A DNA stretch of 64,000 nt from Kitasatospora herbaricolor (GCF_030813695.1 NZ_JAUSVA010000002.1:2480001-2544000), one strand, 5' to 3'. Shown: positions 29,500-38,682, numbered from the stretch's first letter. Made by a program: numbers and translations. Notes: a model not told the origin generated them from the sequence alone.

Positions 29500-29967
29500 A
29501 TGATGCCCGACATCCCGGGAAGTGGACATTGGCGTCCACATGGCGGACGCAAACCCCAGGTCAGGGCCTATTACCCACCGGTAGCACCGGCCGGGGGAGG
29601 CGAACACTCGTCCGCACGCTCCCACCAGTGTGCCCGCATGCCGCAAACCTGAAACAGCGGCGAAACGCCCCGGAACCAAGATCGCTCCGGGGCGGCCTGC
29701 GATTCTCACCCCGGGGTCGTCCCGGGGTTTGGAATCCTCGGGCCGACGGGCTCGAAGGCGATGCTAGGACAACCGAGCACCCCGCTCCCATGTGCGGAAC
29801 GTCACGCAACCCGGGGCATAACCATGCATCGGACTGTGCCATCGCACGACAGCGCGGACGGGGTGCGGGCCGACCTGCCCCGCCACCCCGCCCGCACCCT
29901 CCGAACAGGCCGTTCTCCCCGGCCGCCCGCCCGACCCGGCGAGCCCTCCGGCCGGGGCCGCCGCCGA

Positions 29968-30015
29968 GTCACCACCGGCCCGGGTCACCACCGGCCCGGG
30001 TCACCTCCGGCCCGG
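29968..30015. repeat. 16-bp tandem repeat, 3 copies
   Basis: GTCACCACCGGCCCGG repeated at 29968, 29984 and 30000 (one mismatch in the last copy), just beyond the VIT gene's 3' end. Apart from this and the GlnR-like box I see no gene in 29389-30030; frames there are proline/arginine-rich shadows. Confidence 0.8.
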
Positions 30016-30030
30016 CCACCGCCGCCGGCG

Positions 30031-30777
30031 TCAGCCGACCGCGCCGCCGATCAGGCGGCCCAGCAGGAAGGTCACGCCGGCCGCGGCCCCGCCCAGCACC
30101 AGCTGGCGCGTCCCGCTGAACCACCAGCTGCGGGCGGTCACCCGGGCGACCACCGCGCCGCAGGCGAACAGCCCGGCCAGCGAGAGCAGCAGGGCCGGCA
30201 GCAGCGAGGTCGCGCCGAGCAGGTACGGCAGCAGCGGCAGCAGCGCGCCCAGGGCGAAGCAGACGAACGAGGAGGCCGCCGCGACCACCGGCGAGGGGAG
30301 GTCGTTCGGGTCGATGCCGAGCTCCTCCCGGGCGTGGATCTCCAGCGTCCGGTCCGGGTCCGCCGAGAGCTGGCGGGCCACCTCCAGCGCGAGCTCCGGG
30401 TCGACCCCGCGCGAGGCGTACAGCTCGGCCAGCTCGGCCAGCTCGCCGTGCGGGTTGCGGCTCAGTTCCAGCCGCTCGGCCTCGATCTCGGCCTGCACCA
30501 GCTCACGCTGCGAGGCGACCGAGGTGTACTCCCCCGCCGCCATCGAGCAGGCGCCGGCGGCCAGGCCGGCCAGGCCGGTGAGGACGACCGTGCTGCTGGG
30601 GACCGCGCCGCCGACCACACCGGTCATCAGTGCGAAGTTGGAGACCAGCCCGTCCATCGCCCCGAACACCGCGGGCCGAAGCCAGCCGCCGTTCACGTCG
30701 CGGTGGTGGCCCTCGGCGGGGATCCGCGGCTTGGGGTGCTGGTCGTCGGTCAGGCGCTCGATGATGGTCGCGGTCAT
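30031..30777 (-). CDS. VIT1/CCC1-family transporter
   Basis: 248-residue membrane protein of the vacuolar iron transporter family, which moves Fe2+ or Mn2+ across membranes. Landmarks are NGGWLRPAVFGAMDGLVSN and the TM1-TM2 region with AGACSMAAGEYTSVASQREL. A charged cytosolic helical region rich in Glu follows (QAEIEAERLELSRNPHGE; YASRGVDPELALEVARQLSA), which in the family binds metal. Three C-terminal TM segments complete the protein (SFVCFALGALLPLLPYL onward). ATG 30777 has GGAGGA upstream; the longer upstream frame has no family match. Confidence 0.85.
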   Translation of the reverse strand: MTATIIERLTDDQHPKPRIPAEGHHRDVNGGWLRPAVFGAMDGLVSNFALMTGVVGGAVPSSTVVLTGLAGLAAGACSMAAGEYTSVASQRELVQAEIEAERLELSRNPHGELAELAELYASRGVDPELALEVARQLSADPDRTLEIHAREELGIDPNDLPSPVVAAASSFVCFALGALLPLLPYLLGATSLLPALLLSLAGLFACGAVVARVTARSWWFSGTRQLVLGGAAAGVTFLLGRLIGGAVG

Positions 30778-30982
30778 GTGGTCGGTCCTCCGTCGGTGCA
30801 CTCCCCCAGCCCGGATGCGGGCACGGCGAAGAGCCGTGAGAAAGGCTGCCCGCGGGGCTCTCACAGCACTGAACGTAGTCCGATGATCAGGTGTTTTCCA
30901 GCAAAGTAAGGCTGTCCGAACAGCACTCCGACCGCCCGCCACCTGGTCGGCGGGGGCGGCCGGAGCCTGGGGAACGTGCAGG

Positions 30983-32041
30983 TCAGGGGGTCTTCTTCGG
31001 CTCCGCCCGGTGCGGGTCCGCGGCCGCGTCGTCGGCCCGGGAGGCCTCCTCGGCACGGCCTGCCCCGTCCGTCCCGTCGATCACGCCGGCCCCGTCGACG
31101 GCGTCCGTCCCGGCTGCCCGGTCCGCCTCGTCCGTCCCGTCCGTCCCGTCCGTCCCGTCGGCCGGCCCCTCGCCGGCGGCGGCCGCAGCCGCGGCGGCGG
31201 CCCGCTCGTCCCGGGAGACCGGGTCGATCGAGTCCGGGTCCTCGCGGCCGGGCCGCTTCTTCCCCACGATCACCAGGTAGGCGACGGCGCCGAGGAAGAC
31301 GACGATCGCCGTCCAGTCGTTCAGGCGCAGGCCGAAGAACCGGTGCGCCTCGTCGATCCGCAGCGCCTCGATCCAGAACCGGCCCACCGTGTAGGCGGCC
31401 ACGTACAGCGCGAACGCCCGGCCGTGGCCGAGGGTGAAGCGGCGGTCCGCCCAGATCACCAGCAGCGCCACGCCGACGCACCAGAGCGACTCGTAGAGGA
31501 AGGTCGGGTGGTAGATCCCCTGGACGATCTCGCCGTCCGGCAGGGTCTTGTCGATCTCCAGACCCCAGGGGAGGGTGGTCTCCTTGCCGTAGAGCTCCTG
31601 GTTGAACCAGTTGCCCCAGCGGCCGCAGGCCTGGGCGAGCGCGATGCCCGGCGCCAGGGCGTCGGCCCACGGCGGCAGCGGCACACCGCGGCGGCGGGCG
31701 CCGATCCAGGCGCCGACCGCGCCGAGCGCGATCGCGCCCCAGATGCCCAGGCCGCCCTCCCAGATCTTGAAGGCGTTCCAGGGGTTCCTGCCGTCCCCGA
31801 AGTACAGCTGGTGGTCGGTGATCACGTGGTAGAGGCGGCCGCCGACCAGCCCGAACGGGACGGCCCAGACGGCGATGTCACCCACCGTGTGCTTGGCGCC
31901 GCCGCGGGCGACCCAGCGCTTGCTGCCGAGCCAGACGGCCACGACGACACCGATGATGATGCAGAAGGCGTACGCGCGCAGCGGGACCGGTCCCAGGTAC
32001 AGGACGCCCCGCGACGGGCTCGGAATGTAAGCGATATTCAT
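30983..32041 (-). CDS. lgt: Prolipoprotein diacylglyceryl transferase
   Basis: 352-residue integral membrane enzyme that transfers diacylglycerol to the lipobox cysteine of lipoproteins. The Lgt signatures are present: YHVITDHQLYFGDGRNPW, the catalytic-region motif GRWGNWFNQELYGKETTLPW, and YHPTFLYESLW. About seven TM segments end near residue 265. The last ~85 residues are an added, acidic, low-complexity cytosolic tail (GTD and AD repeats), encoded partly by a 9-bp tandem repeat. ATG 32041 (MNIAYIPSPSRG) fits the family start. The trpA-to-lgt neighbourhood is common in actinobacteria. Confidence 0.93.
   Translation of the reverse strand: MNIAYIPSPSRGVLYLGPVPLRAYAFCIIIGVVVAVWLGSKRWVARGGAKHTVGDIAVWAVPFGLVGGRLYHVITDHQLYFGDGRNPWNAFKIWEGGLGIWGAIALGAVGAWIGARRRGVPLPPWADALAPGIALAQACGRWGNWFNQELYGKETTLPWGLEIDKTLPDGEIVQGIYHPTFLYESLWCVGVALLVIWADRRFTLGHGRAFALYVAAYTVGRFWIEALRIDEAHRFFGLRLNDWTAIVVFLGAVAYLVIVGKKRPGREDPDSIDPVSRDERAAAAAAAAAGEGPADGTDGTDGTDEADRAAGTDAVDGAGVIDGTDGAGRAEEASRADDAAADPHRAEPKKTP
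31130..31156. repeat. 9-bp tandem repeat, 3 copies, in lgt tail
   Basis: GTCCGTCCC repeated exactly three times; on the - strand it codes GTD-GTD-GTD in the Lgt C-terminal tail. Confidence 0.8.
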
Positions 32042-32240
32042 GGCAGGGTCGACGCTACCGTGTCGACGGGCCCGATCGGCCACCGGCGAGGGTCACAGAT
32101 CGCACTCGGTCCGCGCGGCCGGTCCCGGGCGAAGGCCCAGGCCCGGGCCCGGACGCGGGCGGAGCCGGACGAGGGCCGGCGCGGCACCCGGCCCCGGGCC
32201 CGTCCGTGCGGCCGCGCCGGCCGCGCGGACGGCTCGGGGC

Positions 32241-33107
32241 TCAGCCGCCGGTGCCGGGGGACGGGTTGTTGGTCTCCGAGGCGGTGCTGGTCGGGGCCGG
32301 GCTCTGGCCGTTGGTCCCGGGGGTGCCGAGCGGCTTGCCCTGGTTGGCCGCGTCGACCCACTTCACCAGGTTCGCCGGGGTGATCTCCTCGGTGCCCATC
32401 TTCGGGTAGACCGGCCCGCCGTTGAGCAGCACGGTCGGCGTGGACTTGAAGTTGGACTTGTCGAAGTCCTGCTGCACGGCCGACACCCAGCCGCTGAACG
32501 CGTTGTCGTTGACGCAGGCCTGGAAGGCCGGGGTGTCCAGGCCCGGGATCGGCTTGGCCAGCGCGATCAGGGTGGCCTTGTTGCCGAAGGCGTCGTTGGT
32601 CTCGTCCGGCTGGTTGCGGTACAGCACGTCGTGGTAGTCGCGGAAGTGGCCGGCGTCCTGGGCGCAGCCCAGGGCGTTGGCACCGTACCGGGAGCCCTTG
32701 CCGGGCACGGCCCGGTCGATGAACGAGACGATGTGGTAGTTGACGAAGAGCTTGCCCTGGTCCTCCAGCTGGTCGATGGTCGGGCCGAACTCGCGCTCGA
32801 AGGCGCCGCAGGCCGGGCAGCGCGGGTCCTCGTAGACGGTGAGGGTGGAGGGGGCGTTCGCCGAGCCGACCGGGATCACCAGGTTCTTGTCGCCGATGGT
32901 GCCGGCCGGGGCGGCCACCGGGGTCTCCGGCTTGGAGCGGTTGTTCTGCACCATCACACCCACCACCGCCGCGACCGCGATCACCGCCAGCACCGATCCG
33001 CCGACGATCAGCTTCTTGTTGCGCCTGGCCTTGGCCTCCTGCGCGGCCCGCTCCTCCTGCATCCGCTCGCGGGCGGTGCGCTTGCCATCTCGGTTCTTCT
33101 CGCTCAT
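32241..33107 (-). CDS. Membrane-anchored DsbA-like thioredoxin-fold protein
   Basis: 288-residue extracytoplasmic disulfide oxidoreductase of the DsbA/Thioredoxin_4 family. A basic N-terminus (KRTARERMQEERAAQEAKAR) precedes one TM helix at about 35-55, then the thioredoxin fold with CPAC active site (YEDPRCPACGAFEREFG) and cis-proline loop (FKSTPTVLLNGGPV). The C-terminal tail is Pro/Ser/Thr-rich. The start is uncertain: ATG 33107 (MSEKNRDG) fits relatives, and an ATG at 33119 adds four residues; neither has a strong Shine-Dalgarno. It is next to a MauE-like gene, its probable electron-transfer partner. Confidence 0.83.
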   Translation of the reverse strand: MSEKNRDGKRTARERMQEERAAQEAKARRNKKLIVGGSVLAVIAVAAVVGVMVQNNRSKPETPVAAPAGTIGDKNLVIPVGSANAPSTLTVYEDPRCPACGAFEREFGPTIDQLEDQGKLFVNYHIVSFIDRAVPGKGSRYGANALGCAQDAGHFRDYHDVLYRNQPDETNDAFGNKATLIALAKPIPGLDTPAFQACVNDNAFSGWVSAVQQDFDKSNFKSTPTVLLNGGPVYPKMGTEEITPANLVKWVDAANQGKPLGTPGTNGQSPAPTSTASETNNPSPGTGG

Positions 33108-33202
33108 GTGACTGGACATCCAGGGTCGGGGCCGGGCCGGGGCCGGCCGGTGGAGGTGGGCCCGGCCCGGCCCGGGGCTGACCGGGCCGGGGCGGGGGTG
33201 GC

Positions 33203-33739
33203 TCAGGCCGCCAGCCAGGCGTCGGCGGAGAGCCTGGTCCGGGGCCGGTAGACCAGCCAGGCGGCCAGCAGCAGGAACCCGGTGTCCCGCAGGATCTCCT
33301 GCAGGTACTCGGTCTGCGAGGCGTCGACGGTGCCGCCGCCGCCGAAGCAGCCGCAGTCGATCGAGATGCCGCGCACCCAGGCCGAGGTGATGCCGGCGAT
33401 GAAGGTGAGCAGCAGCAGCGCGGAGACCACCGCGACGACCCGCACGCCGAGCCCGATCAGCAGCAGGACGGCGAGCGCCACCTCCAGGAAGGGCAGCGCG
33501 TAGCCGACCGGTTTGACCAGCGACTCGGGGAGGATCTCGTACGCCCGGACGGCCTGCGCGGCCTCCGCCGGGTCGGAGATCTTGGCCAGGCCGGCCCAGC
33601 CCCAGACCACGGCCAGGGCGAGCCGGACCACGGTGCCGATCCACTCCCCCGCCGGGCCGTCGGCCACCCTTCGCAGTGCGCCGCCGACCGGCCGGGTGGC
33701 GGTGTGCGGGTGCGACGGGGCGTCCTGCTGACCGGCCAT
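33203..33739 (-). CDS. MauE/DoxX-like membrane protein
   Basis: 178-residue protein with four TM segments of the MauE/DoxX group. MauE-type proteins are thought to cooperate with DsbA-like oxidoreductases in disulfide handling. Visible features are VVRLALAVVWGWAGLAKISD, the second helix LPFLEVALAVLLLIGLGVR and the conserved cysteine pair loop SIDCGCFGGGG between TM3 and TM4. ATG 33739 is preferred because AGGGGG lies upstream; a GTG at 33814 would add 25 residues. It is transcribed towards the DsbA-like gene with an 95-nt GC-rich gap. Confidence 0.8.
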   Translation of the reverse strand: MAGQQDAPSHPHTATRPVGGALRRVADGPAGEWIGTVVRLALAVVWGWAGLAKISDPAEAAQAVRAYEILPESLVKPVGYALPFLEVALAVLLLIGLGVRVVAVVSALLLLTFIAGITSAWVRGISIDCGCFGGGGTVDASQTEYLQEILRDTGFLLLAAWLVYRPRTRLSADAWLAA

Positions 33740-33910
33740 CGGAACCCCCTCGGGAATCGCCTGCCGGCCCTCTGCGGGCGCGGCCTCACGCGGATCTGCC
33801 GTGGTGTCACCCACGCTTTCCTGGTGAACCGTAGGGGATGGGTGGTGGTTCCTCCATATTCGACCGTTAAGCCGAAAGAGTGAGTTTTGTGCTGTTCCGT
33901 CCGGCCCGTG

Positions 33911-34168
33911 CTACCGTCCCGCGCCCCCGCAGCCGACCGGGCGGGCGGGCCCCTCCAGGGGCGGGCGGCCCTGCGTCCCGGACCGGGCCGCCCGGGCCAC
34001 GGCACCCGGCCGGGCCACCTCCGCGCACTCCCAGGCCTGCCGCTCGGCGCGCTCCGCACCCCGCCTGGCCAGCGCGTGTCCGACGGCGGTGTCCGCCCCG
34101 GCCGCGAGGCCGAGGGCCAGCGCGGCGGCGGCCGCCCGGAGCAGGACGGCTCGTTGGAGACCCGGCAC
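33911..34168 (-). CDS. Possible small exported protein, unknown
   Basis: Open frame of 85 codons from a GTG with AAGGAG-type Shine-Dalgarno nearby. The N-terminus has a signal-like hydrophobic segment (AVLLRAAAAALALGLAAGAD), and codons have high GC at third positions as in real genes here. I recognise no family. The start of this protein recalls DUF2993/LmeA-type signal regions, but the body is too short, so it may be a fragment. No strong support beyond composition. Confidence 0.3.
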   Translation of the reverse strand: MPGLQRAVLLRAAAAALALGLAAGADTAVGHALARRGAERAERQAWECAEVARPGAVARAARSGTQGRPPLEGPARPVGCGGAGR

Positions 34169-34394
34169 CGGCAGGCTCCTTCCTTCACCCGGACGGCTGA
34201 GCTGTGCACGAACGACGGACGGCGGACGGCACCGTCGAGTCGTCCCTCCACTCAACGCGGGTCAACCGCGGCTGATGCGCGGCGCCCGCACTCTTCACTC
34301 GTTCGGGTGCATGACGGCGATCGGCGCCCGGCTGCCGCCCCACGGCGCCGCCGGCGGACCGCCGTTCGACTCCCCGGCTCCGGGCGGCGCACGA

Positions 34395-34440
34395 CGGACG
34401 GCCCGCCAGCTCCCCCGCGGGGGAGCTGACGGGCCGTCCG
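34395..34440 (-). terminator. Terminator after trpA
   Basis: Nearly perfect palindrome of 23-bp arms centred at 34417/34418 with one mismatch (34406 against 34429), 22 nt beyond the trpA stop. No T-run follows, which is usual for streptomycete terminators. Confidence 0.7.
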
Positions 34441-34461
34441 GATGCTGCGGTGCGGGGGCGC

Positions 34462-35274
34462 CTACCGGCGGCGGACACCCTCCGCGAGCTCGCCGGCCAG
34501 GGTGCGGACGGCGGCCAGGGCGGCCTCCTCGTCCCCGGCGGCGTCCAGGATCCGCTGGACGAAGGCGGAGCCGACGATCACGCCGTCGGCGAAGCCCGCC
34601 ACCTGGGCGGCCTGGTCGGCGGTCGAGACGCCGAGGCCGACGCAGACCGGCAGGTCGGTGGTGGCCCGGGTGCGGGCGACCAGGTCCTCGGCGAGGGTGC
34701 CGACCTCGGCCCGGGAGCCGGTCACGCCCATCACCGCGGCGGCGTAGACGAAGCCGGTGCCGGCCGCGGTGACCTCGGCCAGCCGCGGGTCCTTGCTGCT
34801 CGGGGCGACCACGAAGACGGTGTCCAGACCGTGCTCCCCGGCGGCCTTGCGCCACTCCTCGGACTCCTCGACCGGCAGGTCGGGCAGGATGCAGCCCGCT
34901 CCCCCGGCGGCCGCCAGGTCGGCGGCGAACCGGGCGGTGCCGTAGCGGTCGACCGGGTTCCAGTACGTCATGACCAGCACCGGGGCGTCGGTGGCCGCGG
35001 CCACCTCGCGCACGGTGCGCAGCACGTCCTTGATCTTCACGCCGCCGCGCAGCGCGATGTCGTCGGCGGTCTGGATGGTCGGGCCGTCCAGCACCGGGTC
35101 GGAGTGCGGCAGGCCGACCTCGACGATGTCGCAGCCGCCGTCGATCAGCGCGCGGACGGCCTTGATGCCGCCCTCGACACTGGGGAAGCCGGCCGGCAGG
35201 TAGCCGATCAGGGCCGCCCGGCCCTCGGCCTTGGCGGCGGCCAGGGTCTCACTGAGCTTGGAAGCCACGGTCAC
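34462..35274 (-). CDS. trpA: Tryptophan synthase alpha chain
   Basis: 270-residue alpha subunit that cleaves indole-3-glycerol phosphate to indole. Motifs in order are [15 protein letters not shown] (with the catalytic glutamate normally near [17 protein letters not shown]), [26 protein letters not shown] and [14 protein letters not shown]. The GTG start overlaps the trpB stop by 4 nt (GTGA), so expression is coupled to trpB. A long hairpin terminator follows. Confidence 0.95.
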   Translation of the reverse strand: MTVASKLSETLAAAKAEGRAALIGYLPAGFPSVEGGIKAVRALIDGGCDIVEVGLPHSDPVLDGPTIQTADDIALRGGVKIKDVLRTVREVAAATDAPVLVMTYWNPVDRYGTARFAADLAAAGGAGCILPDLPVEESEEWRKAAGEHGLDTVFVVAPSSKDPRLAEVTAAGTGFVYAAAVMGVTGSRAEVGTLAEDLVARTRATTDLPVCVGLGVSTADQAAQVAGFADGVIVGSAFVQRILDAAGDEEAALAAVRTLAGELAEGVRRR

Positions 35275-36503
35275 TTACCGCCCTTGTCGTCGTAGAGGCC
35301 GAAGTACTGGGCGGCCGTGTGCATGTCCTTGTCGCCGCGCCCGGAGAGGCTGACCAGGATGGTGGCCTCCGGGCCGAGCTCGCGGCCCAGCTCCAGGGCG
35401 CCGGCCAGGGCGTGGGCGCTCTCGATGGCCGGGATGATGCCCTCGGTGCGGGACAGCAGGCGCAGCGCCTGCATCGCCTGGTCGTCGGTCACCGGGCGGT
35501 ACTCGGCGCGTCCGGTGTCCTTGAGCCAGGCGTGCTCCGGGCCGATGCCGGGGTAGTCCAGGCCCGCCGAGATGGAGTGGCTCTCGATGGTCTGGCCGTC
35601 CTCGTCCTGGAGGACGTAGCTGCGGGCGCCGTGCAGCACGCCGGGCTCGCCCTTGGTGAGGGTGGCCGCGTGGCGCGGGGTGTCGACGCCCTCGCCGGCC
35701 GCCTCGCAGCCGATCAGCCGCACGCCGGCGTCCGGGATGAACTCGTGGAAGATGCCCATCGCGTTGGAGCCGCCGCCGACGCAGGCGACGACCGCGTCGG
35801 GCAGCTTGCCGGTGCGCTCGATCACCTGCTCGCGGGCCTCGACGCCGATCACCCGGTGGAAGTCGCGGACCATCATCGGGAACGGGTGCGGGCCGGCCAC
35901 CGTGCCGAACAGGTAGTGGGTGCTGTCGACGTTGGCGACCCAGTCCCGGAACGCCTCGTTGATGGCGTCCTTGAGGGTGCGGCTGCCGGACTTCACGGCG
36001 ACGACCTCGGCGCCGAGCATCCGCATCCGGGCGACGTTGAGCGCCTGGCGCTCGGTGTCGACCTCGCCCATGTAGATGGTGCAGTCGAAGCCGAACAGCG
36101 CGCAGGCGGTGGCGGTGGCGACGCCGTGCTGGCCGGCGCCGGTCTCCGCGATGATCCGGGTCTTGCCCATCCGGCGGGTCAGCAGGGCCTGGCCCAGCAC
36201 GTTGTTGATCTTGTGCGAGCCGGTGTGGTTGAGGTCCTCGCGCTTGAGCAGGATGCGCGCGCCGCCCGCCTCGGCGGAGAAGCGGTGGACGTCGGTGAGC
36301 GGGCTGGGACGGCCGGTGTAGTCCTTCAGCAGCGCGTCCAGCTCGGCGGTGAACGCCGGGTCGGCCTTGGCCTTCTCGTACTCCTCGGCGACCTGCTCGA
36401 CGGCGGCGACCAGCGCCTCCGGGATGAAGCGGCCGCCGTACGCGCCGAAGTAGCCGCGGGCGTCGGGCACCTGGGCGCCCGGCAGGTAGTCCTTCTCGGA
36501 CAT
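35271..36503 (-). CDS. trpB: Tryptophan synthase beta chain
   Basis: 410-residue PLP enzyme joining indole to serine. It opens [20 protein letters not shown]. The PLP lysine is in [20 protein letters not shown], the phosphate-binding loop is [15 protein letters not shown], and [20 protein letters not shown] is the family motif. ATG 36503 has GAAGGA upstream. It lies 48 nt after the small trpM gene and is coupled to trpA by overlap. Confidence 0.96.
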   Translation of the reverse strand: MSEKDYLPGAQVPDARGYFGAYGGRFIPEALVAAVEQVAEEYEKAKADPAFTAELDALLKDYTGRPSPLTDVHRFSAEAGGARILLKREDLNHTGSHKINNVLGQALLTRRMGKTRIIAETGAGQHGVATATACALFGFDCTIYMGEVDTERQALNVARMRMLGAEVVAVKSGSRTLKDAINEAFRDWVANVDSTHYLFGTVAGPHPFPMMVRDFHRVIGVEAREQVIERTGKLPDAVVACVGGGSNAMGIFHEFIPDAGVRLIGCEAAGEGVDTPRHAATLTKGEPGVLHGARSYVLQDEDGQTIESHSISAGLDYPGIGPEHAWLKDTGRAEYRPVTDDQAMQALRLLSRTEGIIPAIESAHALAGALELGRELGPEATILVSLSGRGDKDMHTAAQYFGLYDDKGGK

Positions 36504-36551
36504 GGTGAAGTCCTTCTCGGTGATGACTGCAGTGACGTTGCGGGGCTGTGC

Positions 36552-36809
36552 TCAGCCGTACGTCCTGCGCCATCGGCGCCCCTGCACCTGCCCGGGCTCG
36601 CAGCCGATCACGTAGCGCACCCGCCGCCCCAGCACCCGGCGCGCGGGCGCGCGGCAGCCGCGCGGGCGGCAGCCGATCCGGAGCGCGCCGCCGAGCCGCA
36701 GCGGGGGGTGGGGGTCACGACCCAGGAAGGAGGTCGTGGCACCCGGCCGCGGCGGGATCGGGGCGGTGCCCGGCCCCTGGGGCGGGGCAGGGCGGGTGGC
36801 GGGTGGCAT
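36552..36809 (-). CDS. trpM: Tryptophan biosynthesis modulator TrpM-like
   Basis: 85-residue, Arg/Pro/Cys-rich small protein between trpC and trpB, the place where streptomycetes carry trpM, a small protein reported to tune tryptophan synthesis and development. The C-terminal half (CRPRGCRAPARRVLGRRVRY, then VIGCEPGQVQGRRWRRTYG) is the part I recognise as TrpM-like. The N-terminal half is proline-rich. The ATG is 9 nt after the trpC stop, which suggests translational coupling; the Shine-Dalgarno is weak, so the true start could be internal. It ends with a tryptophan-arginine-rich tail. Confidence 0.6.
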   Translation of the reverse strand: MPPATRPAPPQGPGTAPIPPRPGATTSFLGRDPHPPLRLGGALRIGCRPRGCRAPARRVLGRRVRYVIGCEPGQVQGRRWRRTYG

Positions 36810-36818
36810 GGCTGCGGG

Positions 36819-37631
36819 TCAGCCCCGGCCGGTGTTGCGCAGCGCGGGGTGGGCGCCGGCCGCGACCAGGTCGGCGACGGCCGCCTTCGGGTCCTTGCCG
36901 GTCACCAGGGACTCGCCGACCAGCACCGCGTCGGCGCCGAGGTTGGCGTACGCGATCAGGTCGTGCGGACCGCGGACGCCCGACTCGGCCACCTTGACGA
37001 TGTGCGCCGGGATGCTGTCCACGACGTTGCCGAAGGTGTTGCGGTCGACCTCGAGGGTCTTGAGGTTGCGGGCGTTGACGCCGATGATCTTCGCGCCGGC
37101 GTCGACCGCGCGGGCGATCTCCTCCTCGTCGTGCACCTCGACCAGCGGGGTCAGGCCGATCGACTCGGCGCGCTCGATCAGCGACACCAGGGCCGGCTGG
37201 TCGAGGGCGGCGACGATCAGCAGCGCGAGGTCGGCGCCGTGGGCGCGGGCCTCCCAGAGCTGGTACGCGGTGACGATGAAGTCCTTGCGCAGCAGCGGGG
37301 TGTCGACCGCCGCCCGGACGCTGTCCAGGTCGGCGAGCGAACCGCCGAAGCGGCGCTGCTCGGTCAGCACACTGATCGCGGCGGCGCCGCCGGCCGCGTA
37401 GTCGAGCGCCAGGGCCGCCGGGTCCGCGATCGCGGCCAGAGCGCCCTTGGAGGGGCTGGAGCGCTTGACCTCGCAGATCACCCGCACCCCGTCGCCGCGC
37501 AGGGCGGCCACGCCGTCCTTGGCGACGGGAGCCTTGGCGGCGAGCTCCTTGAGCTGGTCCAGGGAGACCTGGGCCTGCCGCTCCGCGAGGTCCGCACGGA
37601 CCCCGTCGATGATCTCGTCGAGCACACTCAC
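36819..37631 (-). CDS. trpC: Indole-3-glycerol phosphate synthase
   Basis: 270-residue TIM-barrel enzyme closing the indole ring. Motifs are [15 protein letters not shown] (catalytic lysine), [51 protein letters not shown] and [11 protein letters not shown]. It starts with GTG 37631, preceded by GGGGGCG. It heads the trpC-trpM-trpB-trpA set. A 35-codon upstream open frame lies in its leader. TrpF is not encoded nearby, as expected where PriA (in the his operon here) supplies that step. Confidence 0.94.
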   Translation of the reverse strand: MSVLDEIIDGVRADLAERQAQVSLDQLKELAAKAPVAKDGVAALRGDGVRVICEVKRSSPSKGALAAIADPAALALDYAAGGAAAISVLTEQRRFGGSLADLDSVRAAVDTPLLRKDFIVTAYQLWEARAHGADLALLIVAALDQPALVSLIERAESIGLTPLVEVHDEEEIARAVDAGAKIIGVNARNLKTLEVDRNTFGNVVDSIPAHIVKVAESGVRGPHDLIAYANLGADAVLVGESLVTGKDPKAAVADLVAAGAHPALRNTGRG

Positions 37632-37652
37632 GCGGGCGCCCCCATCATTCTG

Positions 37653-37760
37653 CTAGTTCTGCGAGCTAGGAGCCGGGTGACCCGCGGGTCCTCCCGGCCT
37701 GGCAGTCCAGTCGAGCCGACGGCTGCGGTTCACACAGATCGGTGAGGATTCTGTGCTCAT
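37653..37760 (-). CDS. Possible upstream ORF in trpC leader
   Basis: 35-codon open frame from ATG 37760 to a TAG 22 nt before trpC, with GGGGGC four bases upstream of the ATG. It contains only one Trp codon (RLDWTARPGG), so it is not a classical Trp-rich leader. No terminator/antiterminator pair was identified. It may be chance; the rest of 37632-37887 shows nothing else. Confidence 0.2.
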   Translation of the reverse strand: MSTESSPICVNRSRRLDWTARPGGPAGHPAPSSQN

Positions 37761-37887
37761 GTGCCCCCGTTGGCACTTCGATGGTATCGGCACCGGGGAG
37801 CGCGGGGCGCATCCGCCCGGCGCGCGTCTCGCGGAGCGGACCGCCCCGCCCGCATCGCGGGCACCCCCGGCGCCTCCCGGCGACCGC

Positions 37888-38331
37888 TCAGACCCCCGGG
37901 GGTGCCAGTCCGGCCCCCACCGGCAGGTTCCGCAGCGCCATGAAGACCACCAGCAGCAGCCCCAGCAGGACCGCGCGCCGGCCGTCGAGCACCACCGCGG
38001 GGGCCCGGCCGCCGGTCAGCGCGGCCCACACCCAGCGCAGCCAGAGCACGGTCAGCACTCCGGCCAGCGCGACCACCAGGACGTTGTCGTGCGCGGCGGT
38101 CAGCAGGTCCCCGTGGCTGAGCGCGTGCACGCTGCGCAGCCCCCCGCAGCCGGGGCACCACCAGCCGGTGGCCTGCAGCAGCGGGCAGGTCGGGTAGTGG
38201 CCCGGGGCGTTCGGGTCCACCGAGGCCACGTACAGGGTGGGGGCGGCCAGCGCGGCCAGCGCGCCCAGCGGGCGGCCGAGACGGCGCAGCACGGAGGGCC
38301 GCGGCGCGGGGGCGGCGGGAGCGGCGTTCAC
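37888..38331 (-). CDS. DUF2752 membrane protein
   Basis: 147-residue membrane protein of the DUF2752 family. The signature is YPTCPLLQATGWWCPGCGGL followed by RSVHALSHGDLLTAAHDN, with a CxxC-type motif after the first TM helix and two further TM segments. Function is unknown. GTG 38331 follows a strong hairpin, so it probably has its own promoter, or reads into the trpC unit 256 nt downstream. Presence inside the trp region is conserved in relatives but does not prove a role in tryptophan synthesis. Confidence 0.8.
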   Translation of the reverse strand: MNAAPAAPAPRPSVLRRLGRPLGALAALAAPTLYVASVDPNAPGHYPTCPLLQATGWWCPGCGGLRSVHALSHGDLLTAAHDNVLVVALAGVLTVLWLRWVWAALTGGRAPAVVLDGRRAVLLGLLLVVFMALRNLPVGAGLAPPGV

Positions 38332-38340
38332 CCGGACGAT

Positions 38341-38372
38341 TCTGCCCCCGTCGGGCGTCCGACGGGGGCAGA
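38341..38372 (-). terminator. Perfect hairpin upstream of DUF2752 gene
   Basis: 14-bp perfect stem (38341-38354 with 38359-38372) with a GCGT loop, between the HGxxPAAW gene and the DUF2752 gene. It is likely to separate their transcripts. Confidence 0.7.
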
Positions 38373-38424
38373 GCGGCGGCGGGCGTGGCGCGCCCGCCGG
38401 GCCGCCGATGTCTGCGGTGTTGCC

Positions 38425-38682
38425 TCAGGCGGCGACGGCGGTCTTCTTCTTGGAGGCGACGGCCGCCGGGGCGTCCTCGTAGTGCGGGCTGGGCTGGCGG
38501 CCCATGCCGGCGATCGACATCGCCTTGCCGACCACGCCGCCGAGCAGGACGACCACGAGGCCGGCCCAGACCAGGAGCACGTTCGGGATGATCATCGCGA
38601 CGCCGCTGACCGTGAAGCCGATGAAGGCGATGGTCACGCCGGTCCAGGCGGCGGGGGTGTGGCCGTGTGCTGCTGCCGACAT
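38425..38682 (-). CDS. HGxxPAAW family small membrane protein
   Basis: 85-residue protein with the family motif HGHTPAAW near the N-terminus and two TM helices (about 15-35 and 40-60), then a basic and Ala-rich tail. The ATG at 38682 has AAGGAG about 10 nt upstream; the longer frame upstream is rejected. The family is restricted to actinobacteria, sits in the trp neighbourhood and has no known function. Confidence 0.85.
   Translation of the reverse strand: MSAAAHGHTPAAWTGVTIAFIGFTVSGVAMIIPNVLLVWAGLVVVLLGGVVGKAMSIAGMGRQPSPHYEDAPAAVASKKKTAVAA

Noticed and set aside
29968-30015. CRISPR array
   Set aside because: The repeats are short and directly abutting with no spacers; no cas genes are present.
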